DNA of 64,000 nt from Rhizobium sp. 16-488-2b (GTDB lineage: Bacteria; Pseudomonadota; Alphaproteobacteria; Rhizobiales; Rhizobiaceae): assembly GCF_017741815.1 (NCBI RefSeq), contig NZ_JAGHMF010000034.1:591494-655493 (forward strand), given 5' to 3'. Shown here piece by piece: positions 27,772 to 36,145 of this stretch. Position 1 is the first letter of the stretch. Each line of letters opens with the position of its first letter. Below the pieces are notes generated by a model. It was not told the origin of the DNA, ran no database searches, and saw nothing but the letters and a program-made list of their open reading frames with translations. The position numbers were made by a program, and so were the translations under genes.

Positions 27772-28335
27772 ATGTCATTGCTATCGATCATCGTGCTGGC
27801 GTTCAGCATGTCCATGGACGCGTTCGCCGTCTCCGTCGGCCGGGGTGCAGCCCTTGGTCGCCCGCGCTTCAGCGAGACGCTGCGCACCGGCGTCGTCTTC
27901 GGCATCGTCGAGGCGATCACACCGCTGATCGGCTGGGCGGCGGGTGTCGCCGCTGCCCGCTTCGTGACGGCAGTCGACCACTGGATCGCTTTCGGCCTGC
28001 TTGCCGCGGTGGGCATCAACATGCTCCGCGCAGCGATGAGCAGCGAGCAGGAAGAAGAAAAGAAGCCTGGCATGTCCTTTGCCATGCTGATCGCGACCGC
28101 GATCGGGACCAGCCTCGATGCCATGGCCGTCGGCGTCTCGCTGGCGTTCCTGGAGGTCAACATTCTTGTCATTGCGGTGGCGATCGGCGCCGCCACTTTC
28201 CTGATGGCGTCAGGCGGGATGCTGGTCGGACGCCTGATCGGCGAGCGTTTCGGGCGCTACGCCGAGGGTGTCGCCGGCGTGGCGCTGATCATTCTCGGCT
28301 CAACCATTCTCTATGAACACCTGATGGCCGGCTGA
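27772..28335 (+). CDS. mntP: Manganese efflux pump
   Basis: A 187-residue membrane protein with about six spans. LLSIIVLAFSMSMDAFAVSVGRG and its internal repeat IATAIGTSLDAMAVGVSLAFL are the duplicated MntP (YebN) signatures with membrane-embedded Asp residues that handle Mn2+. It exports excess manganese. Its long leader carries a yybP-ykoY riboswitch, so expression should rise with Mn2+. The start ATG has GAAGGG nine bases upstream. Confidence 0.93.
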   Translation: MSLLSIIVLAFSMSMDAFAVSVGRGAALGRPRFSETLRTGVVFGIVEAITPLIGWAAGVAAARFVTAVDHWIAFGLLAAVGINMLRAAMSSEQEEEKKPGMSFAMLIATAIGTSLDAMAVGVSLAFLEVNILVIAVAIGAATFLMASGGMLVGRLIGERFGRYAEGVAGVALIILGSTILYEHLMAG

Positions 28336-28369
28336 GGCGATCAGGCAAACGCGCGGTGGTGGAGCGCCG

Positions 28370-29335
28370 TCAGGCCTTGATCAGCCGGACCTCGGTTCCC
28401 CAGGGATCCATTGCGATATAGCCGCCGGGCACATGGCCGCCGATGCCGGCCGTGTTGAACCGCTTGATCTGCTGCTCGTAGAGCAGGGGTTCCGAGACTG
28501 TCAGCGAGAACCAGCTGAGGCCGGTCTTGGAGCTGTCGCGGCCGCCGGCGCCGGCGCTGCGCCATGTGTTGACCGCCACGTGATGGTGATAGCCGCCTGA
28601 CGACAGGAAGGCTGCGTTGTCGCGCTCGGCGCTGGTGGCTGCGAGGCAGAGCAGATCGCGGTAGAAGCCGTTCGCCTCGTCGATGTCGCCGACGCGCAGA
28701 TGGATGTGGCCGATGCGCAGCCCTTCGGGCGCCGCGTCATAGGTGTCCTTGGACATGTCGGTCAGTGCGGCGATCGCGTCGATGTCGAGCTCCTTGGTGC
28801 CCATGGTGACGACGCCGTCCTTCCATTGCCACTGGTCTCGCGGCCGATCGGAATAGACCTCGATGCCATTGCCCTCAGGGTCGGTCAGGTAGATCGCCTC
28901 GCTGACGCTGTGATCCGCGAAGCCGTCGAGCGGGATCTTGGCGACCGCGGCATGCACCAGCCAGCGCGCGAGATCGACCCGCGTCGGCATCAGATAGGCG
29001 ATGTGGAAGAGGCCTGCCGAGGTCGGATCCTCGTAGCCGGCGTCGGGTATGCTGGTCAGATAAAGCAGCGGTTCGTTTGCCACGCCGAGCATAACCTCGT
29101 CGGCACTTTCGGCGAGCACCTGGAGGCGCAGCGTGTCTTGATAATAGCGGCTCATGCCAGCGAGATCACGGACGCGGAGCGCCGCGCTCTTGATATGCGC
29201 GGCGGTGGTCACGCCATAAGGCAAAGCGGCGGCCGCCGGCATCGTTCCCGTTTCGGCGTTTACGGCATGATTGAATGCGGCTGCGAGCGAGCTCACGCCC
29301 GCGAGTTGCAGCATATGGCGGCGGCTGATGACCAT
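28370..29335 (-). CDS. VOC-family dioxygenase-like protein with export signal
   Basis: A 321-residue protein with two vicinal-oxygen-chelate (glyoxalase/catechol 2,3-dioxygenase) modules, about 45-165 and 200-320. Candidate metal ligands are visible in HIHLRVGD, in the HHH of GGYHHHVAVNTW, and in GTEVRLIKA at the C-terminus. The arrangement resembles CatE-like proteins. The N-terminus SRRHMLQLAGVSSLAAA looks like a twin-arginine signal, unusual for this family, so it may work in the periplasm. The ATG giving that signal was chosen over one 13 codons upstream. Last gene of a run with Gfo/Idh and GMC oxidoreductases; substrate unknown. Confidence 0.7.
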   Translation of the reverse strand: MVISRRHMLQLAGVSSLAAAFNHAVNAETGTMPAAAALPYGVTTAAHIKSAALRVRDLAGMSRYYQDTLRLQVLAESADEVMLGVANEPLLYLTSIPDAGYEDPTSAGLFHIAYLMPTRVDLARWLVHAAVAKIPLDGFADHSVSEAIYLTDPEGNGIEVYSDRPRDQWQWKDGVVTMGTKELDIDAIAALTDMSKDTYDAAPEGLRIGHIHLRVGDIDEANGFYRDLLCLAATSAERDNAAFLSSGGYHHHVAVNTWRSAGAGGRDSSKTGLSWFSLTVSEPLLYEQQIKRFNTAGIGGHVPGGYIAMDPWGTEVRLIKA

Positions 29336-29441
29336 TAAGACGATCCGGTGGCTGGCATGTTTATTCCCCACCACCGCATCGGGCCTTCGGGCCGGTTCAT
29401 CAAGTCAAAACTATGTGAGCCGGCCCTCCGTCTTTAAGGCC

Positions 29442-30500
29442 TTAGAGTTTGACGGCCTGGCCGGTACGCACGCTTTCATCGGCCGCAAGGCAGATCTTCA
29501 GCGAGGTGACGGCGTCGTCCATATGGCGGGCGAGGTCGAGATCTTCCGTTATTGCGCGATAGACGAAATCCTGCTCGCGATCGCACAGCATCTGATGGTC
29601 GGGCTCGTCGTGCATGTCGAGCCAGTCGTCGGATCGGCTGAAGCCGCCGGCCGCATCGGTTCCCGCGTGGTGGACGCGCAGGCGCGACGTCTTGGTGTGG
29701 GCGTCAAGGCTGGCGGAGCTTGCGCCTTCGTCCATGACGATCGAGACCGAGCCGTTGGGCGAGATCACGTCTTTGACGAAGAAGGCCGTCTCCGACATCA
29801 TCGGCCCCCAGCCCGCCTCGTACCAGCCGACGCTGCCATCTTCGAACAGCACCTGGAAGTGACCGTAATTATACATGCCCTTGGGGAGGCCCTGCGCCAG
29901 TCCGACGCCCATGCCGCGCACTTCGACCGGCTTGGAATCGGTGATCTGGCACATGACGTCGACATAATGCACACCGCAATCGACGATCGGCGATGTCGTC
30001 TGCATGATGGAGCGGTGAATGTCCCAGGCGGCACCGCTCGATTGCTGATTGAGGTTCATGCGGAACACGTAGGGACCGCCGAGGCTGCGCGATTCGGCGA
30101 TCATCCGCATCCACGAGGGATGGTGACGCAGGATGTAGCCGATGACGAGCTTGCGGTCATTGGCCTTGGCTGCTGCGACGACGCGCTCTGCATCGGCGAC
30201 ATTGGCCGCGAGCGGCTTTTCGACGAAGACGTGAGCGCCGCTTTCCAGGGCTGCGACCGCCATGTCGGCATGGGTGTTGGTATGCGTGGCGACCGAGACG
30301 ACGTCGGGCGAGAATTCGGCGAGCGCGGCGGCATAGTCGTTACGCAGCGGATAGCCGGAAAGCTCTTCCGGCAGCGTCGGTGTCGAGCGGTTGACGAGAC
30401 CGACGATCTCGAAGCCGGGATGCGCGTGGTAGGCGAGCGCGTGGCTTTTGCCCATCTGGCCGAGGCCGACCACCAGGACCTTGAGTTTTTGTTTTGTCAT
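29442..30500 (-). CDS. Gfo/Idh/MocA family oxidoreductase
   Basis: A 352-residue NAD(P)-dependent dehydrogenase. The Rossmann motif VLVVGLGQMGKSHA is at the N-terminus and VFVEKPLAANV contains the conserved EKP with the catalytic Lys. The C-terminal domain (about 130-350) has HYVDVMCQI with a likely active-site His. Such enzymes oxidise or reduce sugars and cyclitols, including 3-keto sugars. It is separated by only 17 bases from the GMC oxidoreductase, so the two probably act in the same catabolic route. Confidence 0.85.
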   Translation of the reverse strand: MTKQKLKVLVVGLGQMGKSHALAYHAHPGFEIVGLVNRSTPTLPEELSGYPLRNDYAAALAEFSPDVVSVATHTNTHADMAVAALESGAHVFVEKPLAANVADAERVVAAAKANDRKLVIGYILRHHPSWMRMIAESRSLGGPYVFRMNLNQQSSGAAWDIHRSIMQTTSPIVDCGVHYVDVMCQITDSKPVEVRGMGVGLAQGLPKGMYNYGHFQVLFEDGSVGWYEAGWGPMMSETAFFVKDVISPNGSVSIVMDEGASSASLDAHTKTSRLRVHHAGTDAAGGFSRSDDWLDMHDEPDHQMLCDREQDFVYRAITEDLDLARHMDDAVTSLKICLAADESVRTGQAVKL

Positions 30501-30517
30501 GACATTCGCCTCGTTTT

Positions 30518-32008
30518 TCAGGCCGCCGTCCGGCGCGCTTCGGCAATCGCGCGGGCACCGATGCTGGCAAGGGCGACCGAGAACAGGGTGGGATTGGTCG
30601 CGGTTGCGGTGGGAATGACGCCATTGCCGGCGACATAGAGATTGTCGAAGCCCCAGACCTTCGACGTCTTGTCGCAGACGCTGGTGCCATCGTCGGCCTC
30701 ACCCATGCGGATCGTGCCCTGGAAGTGGAGCGACGAGCCCACCGGCTGCACGAAGGTGGCGAAGCCAGGAGCGGGCCGGCCGATGATGTTGGAAATCTTC
30801 ACCGCGAGGCTCTTCGCGTCTTCGAGGCGCGCCTTGTCGCCTTCCGATTGGCGCCACTGGATCGAGATGGCGGGCAGGCCGAGCCAATCGGTGCGGGTGT
30901 CGTCGAAGGTGACGCGGTTGTCGGGGCTGATATCGGAAGAGACGAAGACGCCCATGCCGATCGGCTGTCCCAGAATATCGCCCGAACGCGGCATGCTGTG
31001 CAGGCTGGCAGGCGCGATGGTCACCGAATATGGGAGTTCCTTGGTGGCCGGAATCCAGTTCATGGCCTTCATCGGCACATCGGTCTCCATCTCGGAAATC
31101 TGCGAGACGATGTAGTGGTCGTTGAGGTTGCGGCCGAGCGCTTCCGGGCGGATGCCGGATGCATAGAGAAGCTGTGGCGAATGGAGCGCGTCGCAGGCGA
31201 CGACGACGGTGCCGGCGGTGACCACGAAGGTGTCGCCGGAACCCGTGCCAGCGAGCTCGACGCCGGTGACGGTCTTGCCATCATGGATGACGCGGCGGCA
31301 GGCGGTCTCCTTCAGGATAGAGAAGCGCTCGGCCCGCTCATCGACGAGATCGCCGAGAACGACGTCGGTGCCGTGATAATGCAGGCCGTCGGGGCCGGGC
31401 GTGGCCGCGAGCGGCATCGGCTGGACGAAGCGGTCCGGCGTGCGGCCCGCATTGAAGACGGCGCCGAGACGGTCGCGAAGCGCAATCGCGGCAGGATCGC
31501 CGGCATTCGGGTCGGTGTTGGTGCCGAGAAGCTTGGCGGAAGTCGCGAGCGCCGCCTGCATCTCACCGGCTGGGATGAACGGTACGAGCTCGATTTCCGA
31601 CGGCACCGGCGTGCCGGTCGACCATTTGGTGCCCATGCCGCCGACATTGGCGGCCGAGAAGCCAGCAAACAGGTTTTCGTCCTGCGGGTCGCCGTCATTG
31701 GCGATGAACAGGCCCGAGCGGCGCAGCAGCGAGCCGTCGAAACCACCGGCGCGGCGGGCTTCCCACTCTTCCTTGTTGATCGGCATGCGCGGGCTGCGGT
31801 CGCCGCCCTGGGCGAGGACTTCGAGCGCGCCGCGCTCATCGAGATCGGCGACGTTGTCGAGATGTGCGCCTGTCTTCGGCAGGATCTGCGGCCCGGCCTC
31901 CACCATCACGATGCGCGCTTCGGGCCACTCGTTGCGAATGACCCGGGCATAGGCCGAGCCAGTCGGACCGGTTCCCACAATGACGACGTCTGCAGACTTT
32001 ATTGCCAT
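30518..32008 (-). CDS. GMC family FAD-dependent sugar oxidoreductase
   Basis: A 496-residue flavoenzyme. FAD binds at VVIVGTGPTGSAYARVI near the N-terminus. The C-terminal GMC domain has SSLHFQGTIRMGE and then GFDNLYVAGNGVIPTATATNPT, in the style of pyranose 2-oxidase and bacterial glycoside 3-oxidases, supplying the catalytic His and Asn. It probably oxidises a sugar hydroxyl to a keto group. Several in-frame ATGs exist just upstream (32023-32050); this one has GGAG at nine bases and lies next to the FAD motif. It precedes the Gfo/Idh gene and is divergent from a sugar-isomerase-like gene. Confidence 0.8.
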   Translation of the reverse strand: MAIKSADVVIVGTGPTGSAYARVIRNEWPEARIVMVEAGPQILPKTGAHLDNVADLDERGALEVLAQGGDRSPRMPINKEEWEARRAGGFDGSLLRRSGLFIANDGDPQDENLFAGFSAANVGGMGTKWSTGTPVPSEIELVPFIPAGEMQAALATSAKLLGTNTDPNAGDPAAIALRDRLGAVFNAGRTPDRFVQPMPLAATPGPDGLHYHGTDVVLGDLVDERAERFSILKETACRRVIHDGKTVTGVELAGTGSGDTFVVTAGTVVVACDALHSPQLLYASGIRPEALGRNLNDHYIVSQISEMETDVPMKAMNWIPATKELPYSVTIAPASLHSMPRSGDILGQPIGMGVFVSSDISPDNRVTFDDTRTDWLGLPAISIQWRQSEGDKARLEDAKSLAVKISNIIGRPAPGFATFVQPVGSSLHFQGTIRMGEADDGTSVCDKTSKVWGFDNLYVAGNGVIPTATATNPTLFSVALASIGARAIAEARRTAA

Positions 32009-32136
32009 TCCCGCATGCTCCATGCACTTCATCTCTTTGATAACAAACAAGGATGTATCGCGGTGATTGTCAATCTCGATATTGACAGTCTCAACCGCGT
32101 TTCCGATGGTGACGCCACAGATCGCGAGGAGTCCCC

Positions 32137-33018
32137 ATGAAGTTCGGTTTGAGTTCCTACAGTTTCCGCCCGCTGATGTTGGATGGTTCGATGCAGATCG
32201 AGGACCTGTTCACCTGGCTCAGGGACAATAGCGGCGAGCACCTTGAGCTCGCGACGCTGTCGATCGCACCAGGTGGCGACGACCTGAACTACGAGCTGAT
32301 CAAGGATGAGGCGAGTATCGAGCGTCTCCGCAAGGCATCCGCCGAGACCGGCATTCCGCTCTCCGGCCTCTGCATCGCCGGGAACTTCATCGGCGACGAC
32401 CGACGCGCACAGATCGACCGGGTGAAGCGCTATGTCGAGCTTTGCGACCGCCTCGACGTCCGCTTCCTCCGCCACGATGTCGTGCCGTGGTCGCTGCGGG
32501 CGACGAATGCCGCGCAGTTCGAAACGGTCTTCCCTGTGATTGTCGACGCCTGCCGGGAGGTGGCCGACCATGCGGAGCGCCTTGGCGTCATCGCAAGCGT
32601 GGAGGACCACGGTTTCTTCATGAACTCCAGCGAGCGTGTCAAACGCCTGCTCAACGCCGTCGACAGCCCGAACTTCAAGATGACGCTCGATGTCGGCAAC
32701 TTCCTCTGCGTCGACGAAAATCCGGTGACCGGCACGCGCGCGTCGATCGCGCATGCGAGCTTCGTGCACATCAAGGATTTCTACGTGCGCGCCGAAAGCC
32801 CGGGACCGGGCTGGCTGGAGACGCTGAACGGGCAGTTTATCCGCGGTTCCGTCTTCGGCTTCGGCGACTTGCCGGTGAAGTCGATGCTGAAGAGTGTGGT
32901 GGATTCCGGCTATGACGGCTTCGTCTCGCTCGAATACGAAGGCAACGAACCGACGCTCTATGGCTGCCAGACGGGTCTTGCCAACGCCCGTAGGCTGTTC
33001 GCCGAACTCAAGGGCTGA
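32137..33018 (+). CDS. Sugar phosphate isomerase/epimerase-like TIM-barrel protein
   Basis: A 293-residue protein of the xylose-isomerase-like TIM-barrel (AP-endonuclease family 2) fold. SVEDHGFF, TLDVGNFLCVDEN, HASFVHIKDFYVR and VSLEYEGNEP carry the Glu/Asp/His/Glu set expected for one divalent metal. Members isomerise or epimerise sugars, and related proteins act in 3-keto-glycoside cleavage. GAGGAG lies about nine bases before the ATG. Divergent from the GMC oxidase gene, so they may share control. Confidence 0.82.
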   Translation: MKFGLSSYSFRPLMLDGSMQIEDLFTWLRDNSGEHLELATLSIAPGGDDLNYELIKDEASIERLRKASAETGIPLSGLCIAGNFIGDDRRAQIDRVKRYVELCDRLDVRFLRHDVVPWSLRATNAAQFETVFPVIVDACREVADHAERLGVIASVEDHGFFMNSSERVKRLLNAVDSPNFKMTLDVGNFLCVDENPVTGTRASIAHASFVHIKDFYVRAESPGPGWLETLNGQFIRGSVFGFGDLPVKSMLKSVVDSGYDGFVSLEYEGNEPTLYGCQTGLANARRLFAELKG

Positions 33019-33062
33019 GGCTGCGGGTGATGATCGGCGGGCTTGAGCGCCCGCCGGTGTTC

Positions 33063-33926
33063 TTAGAGAGCGGCGATTCGATCGACCCGCTCCTTGAGCG
33101 CCGCCAGCCGGTGGCGGTCGCCGCCGGGTACCTCGACGGAAGCCCAGCCGGAATAGCCGACCTCGGCGAGGGCGCGGTTGACCGCCGCCCAATCGCAGTC
33201 GCCATCGCCGATCTCGACCTCGAAGCCCTTCCACGGACCCTCGCTGTTCATCTTGTCGAGGCTGTACTCCTTGACGTCGATCTTCAGGATGCGGTGGCCC
33301 AGCGCCTCGATCCAGTCGGTGGGTCGGCCGTAGCGCAGCACATTGCCGACATCGAAATACCAGCCGACCTTCGGATGGTTGCAGGCGTCGACGAAAGCGG
33401 CGGCTTCCAGCGGGCTGAGCAGAAAGTCGTTCCACACGTTTTCGAGCGCGATCGAGACACCGGTCTTTTCTGCGTAAGGGATGATCTTGGCGATCTCTTC
33501 GAGTGCACGGCTATAGGCCGTCTTGTAGCTCGTCGGGCTGTTGCGCACGACGCCTGGAACCAAGAGCACCGTATCGGCGCCGTAGAGCTTGGCATCATCA
33601 AGCGCCGTGATCATCGAATCCACACAGGCCTGACGGACGGCGGGATCGGCATCGGTCAGCGGGCTCTTCCAGTGCATCGAGTTTACGAGGCCCGGAATGG
33701 CCACGCCGGTCTTGTCGCGGGCATCCAGAACTTCGCGGGACGGCAGGTCGTTGGGGGAATCGAGTTCGACGCCATCGAAGCCGAGGTCCCGCAGCAGCTG
33801 GAATTTTTCGAGGATCGAAAGCTTGTCCTCTTCGATCATCGACCATTTCAGGCTGATCTTCGCCAGCGGGCGAGGGGACTGCGATGCTTTATGGGAAGGC
33901 GAGGCGGTGGGATTGGTCATGCTCAT
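33063..33926 (-). CDS. Sugar phosphate isomerase/epimerase-like TIM-barrel protein, second copy
   Basis: A 287-residue member of the same fold as the converging gene at 32137, but clearly divergent in sequence. Putative metal ligands lie in IALENVWNDFL, YFDVGNVL, ILKIDVKEYS and WASVEVPGGD. It probably acts on a sugar or keto-sugar in the same pathway. The start is ambiguous: ATGs at 33926 and 33920 are both possible, and the upstream 20 codons to 33986 look non-coding. The gene follows the LuxR regulator on the same strand after 84 bases. Confidence 0.8.
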   Translation of the reverse strand: MSMTNPTASPSHKASQSPRPLAKISLKWSMIEEDKLSILEKFQLLRDLGFDGVELDSPNDLPSREVLDARDKTGVAIPGLVNSMHWKSPLTDADPAVRQACVDSMITALDDAKLYGADTVLLVPGVVRNSPTSYKTAYSRALEEIAKIIPYAEKTGVSIALENVWNDFLLSPLEAAAFVDACNHPKVGWYFDVGNVLRYGRPTDWIEALGHRILKIDVKEYSLDKMNSEGPWKGFEVEIGDGDCDWAAVNRALAEVGYSGWASVEVPGGDRHRLAALKERVDRIAAL

Positions 33927-34010
33927 GTCTTTGCTTGGAAAATGGATGCGCGGGCGCACTATGTCATTGAAGTCGCAGGCCATCAACGTCTGTTATGGTG
34001 AGCACGATTT

Positions 34011-34838
34011 CTACTGGCTGAGCCCACCGAATGCCTTGAGATAGATCGCCAGCAGTTGCGTCTGCGAGGAGATCCCGAGTTTGCGGTAGACGTTGCGGCG
34101 GTGCACTTTCACGGTGCCGGTTGAGATGTTCAGCTTGAGCCCCACCGATTCCGAAGAGTGCCCTTGCAGCACCAGATCGACGATGGCGGTCTCGCGGCTG
34201 GTGAGGTTCAGATCCTGCCACACGGCGTCGGCGGGCTGGATGTCGGCCTTGTCTTCGCCCCGCTTGCGCGTGCGCCTCTTGCTCGATTGGGCTTGGCCAT
34301 CGAAGCGCTCGGCGAGCCCGGCGAAATAGTGCTGCGTCAGCCGGGTGACGAGCGGCTCGGCCTTCTTCAGCAGCGCGATCTCCGCCGGCGGAAAGACGCC
34401 GGTCGCTTCCCGGCGCATCAGTGACAGCACGACGGTAATGTCGTCATCCTGTTCGACGAAGAAGCCGATCTCTTCGGCTAGACCCGTCTGCACATAATAG
34501 GTTCGGTAATATTCGCTGGAAAAGAAGCGGTCCGGCACGAGCTCGCGCATCCGGAACACACCGCTGCGGCGCGCCCGGGCGGTGTGGTAGAAAGGATCGA
34601 GGAGATAGGGCCCGGCCTGGTAGAGCGTGACGAAGATGATGTGCTCCTTCGGATCGAAGGTGCTGTAGAGATCGATCGGCCGTTCCTTGCCGCGGTAGGC
34701 GAAGACGACGACGTAGTCGAAGCGCACAAGGGATGCCATCATCTGGCGAAAGGTCTCGCCGAATTCGGCATCGCTCATGACAGGCTTGCCGACGGTGGCC
34801 TTGAAGGCCTGCAACAGCGCCTCCAGATCCATGCTCAT
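34011..34838 (-). CDS. LuxR-family transcriptional regulator
   Basis: A 275-residue regulator with a long N-terminal region (1-190) of no recognised ligand-binding family, then a LuxR-type HTH (about 208-265: LTSRETAIVDLVLQGHSSESVGLKLNISTGTVKVHRRNVYRKLGI). There is no receiver Asp motif, so it is not a response regulator, and the acyl-homoserine-lactone domain signature is not evident. It is divergent from the PotABCD-type transporter genes and probably controls them and the isomerase downstream. Two GTATATAC palindromes lie upstream of its start. Confidence 0.82.
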   Translation of the reverse strand: MSMDLEALLQAFKATVGKPVMSDAEFGETFRQMMASLVRFDYVVVFAYRGKERPIDLYSTFDPKEHIIFVTLYQAGPYLLDPFYHTARARRSGVFRMRELVPDRFFSSEYYRTYYVQTGLAEEIGFFVEQDDDITVVLSLMRREATGVFPPAEIALLKKAEPLVTRLTQHYFAGLAERFDGQAQSSKRRTRKRGEDKADIQPADAVWQDLNLTSRETAIVDLVLQGHSSESVGLKLNISTGTVKVHRRNVYRKLGISSQTQLLAIYLKAFGGLSQ

Positions 34839-34880
34839 GCCGAAAACCTCCCGATCGGGCCGCAGATATCCGCATACCCC

Positions 34881-34890
34881 TGTATATACC
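34881..34890. promoter_or_regulatory. GTATATAC palindrome upstream of the LuxR gene, site 1
   Basis: TGTATATACC carries the 8-base core GTATATAC, the same core as the HutC operator at 17757. It is 43 bases before the LuxR-family gene start, in the divergent region with the ABC importer. The core fits the GT-N-TA-N-AC type bound by HutC/GntR proteins, although the neighbouring regulator is LuxR-type. Function is inferred. Confidence 0.4.
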
Positions 34891-34927
34891 TTCCACGAAG
34901 CCGCAAGGCCTTAAATACCACTCTTGG

Positions 34928-34937
34928 GGTATATACC
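34928..34937. promoter_or_regulatory. GTATATAC palindrome upstream of the ABC importer, site 2
   Basis: GGTATATACC is a perfect 10-base palindrome, 47 bases centre to centre from site 1. It lies about 90 bases before the GTG start of the ATPase gene. The near-integral spacing of four to five helix turns between the two sites would suit one regulator contacting both. No binding evidence is available. Confidence 0.45.
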
Positions 34938-35024
34938 GTCAGGGAAGGGCGGGCTTAGTCTTTTCCCAACGCCGGTGGCAAAAGGCAGCGTAGACTGCCG
35001 CCAAACCAACCGCAGGGAACAGAC

Positions 35025-36122
35025 GTGGCATCCGCTTCGACGAACGATATCGAATTCCGTTCGGTCACCAAGAATTATGGCTCCGTGACCGCCGTAACGG
35101 ACATCAACCTCAATGTGCCCAAGGGCGCATTCCTGGCGCTGCTCGGCCCATCGGGCTGCGGCAAGACGACATGCTTGCGCATGATCGGCGGCTTCGAGCA
35201 GCCAAGCGACGGCACGGTGCTGATCGACGGGCGCGAGATGAACGGCGTGCCGGCTTATCGGCGGCCAGTGAACATGGTGTTTCAGCACTATGCCTTGTTT
35301 CCGCACTTCAATGTCGAGCAGAACGTCGCCTATGGGCTGCGGCAGATGCGGCCGAAGATCGCTGCCGCCGAGATCAACCGTCGCGTCGGCGAAGCGCTCG
35401 AAATGGTCCGCCTCGGCGGCTTCGCCAAACGCCGTATTCACGAGATGTCCGGTGGCCAGCAGCAGCGCGTGGCGCTGGCGCGCGCCATCGTCAATCGCCC
35501 CTCGGTGCTGCTGCTCGACGAGCCGCTGGCCGCGCTCGACAAGAAGCTGCGGTCGGCCATGCAGATCGAGTTGCAGACGCTGCAGCGCGAGCTCGGGATT
35601 ACCTTCGTTCTGGTCACGCATGATCAGGAAGAGGCGCTGTCGATGGCCGATATCGTCTGCGTCATGAGCGCTGGTCGCATCCGCCAGCTTGGCTCGCCGC
35701 AGGAGGTCTACGACCGGCCGGCGGATCTCTTCGTTGCCGATTTCGTCGGCAAGACCAACCGCGTCGATGCAATGGTCGAGACGGATGGCCGGACGCTCAG
35801 GCTGGGCGACGGTTCGGCGCTGCCTGTTTCGGCGGCGCAGGGCGCCTTGTCCGGCCAGGCCATCGTCGCGATCCGCCCGGAAGCGATCAGGCTTACCCGC
35901 GTTCAGGCGGGCGGCGGTGCAAGCTTCAAGGGAACAGTCACGCACCGCATCTTCCTGGGATCCTCGGCGGAATATGCCGTGGCGGTGCCCGGGCTTGGCG
36001 ACTTCCTGGTCACGGCCGATCGTCGTGACAGCCAAAGCGATCTCGTCGAACCCGGCGAGACGGTCTTCCTCGGCTTCGATCCGGCCGGGGCGCATGTTTT
36101 TCCAGCTTCCAATGCAGCATAA
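35025..36122 (+). CDS. PotA-type ABC transporter ATP-binding protein
   Basis: A 365-residue ATPase with Walker A GPSGCGKTT at 41-49, signature MSGGQQQRVALARAI, Walker B VLLLDEPLAALD, and a C-terminal TOBE domain (about 280-360). This is the layout of spermidine/putrescine and related importers. The start is a GTG preceded by CAGGGAA. It heads an operon with binding protein, two permeases and an SDR. The substrate could be a polyamine or another small solute; the sugar-catabolic neighbours leave that open. Confidence 0.88.
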   Translation: MASASTNDIEFRSVTKNYGSVTAVTDINLNVPKGAFLALLGPSGCGKTTCLRMIGGFEQPSDGTVLIDGREMNGVPAYRRPVNMVFQHYALFPHFNVEQNVAYGLRQMRPKIAAAEINRRVGEALEMVRLGGFAKRRIHEMSGGQQQRVALARAIVNRPSVLLLDEPLAALDKKLRSAMQIELQTLQRELGITFVLVTHDQEEALSMADIVCVMSAGRIRQLGSPQEVYDRPADLFVADFVGKTNRVDAMVETDGRTLRLGDGSALPVSAAQGALSGQAIVAIRPEAIRLTRVQAGGGASFKGTVTHRIFLGSSAEYAVAVPGLGDFLVTADRRDSQSDLVEPGETVFLGFDPAGAHVFPASNAA

Positions 36123-36145
36123 AACCACAAAAAGGGAACAGCATC

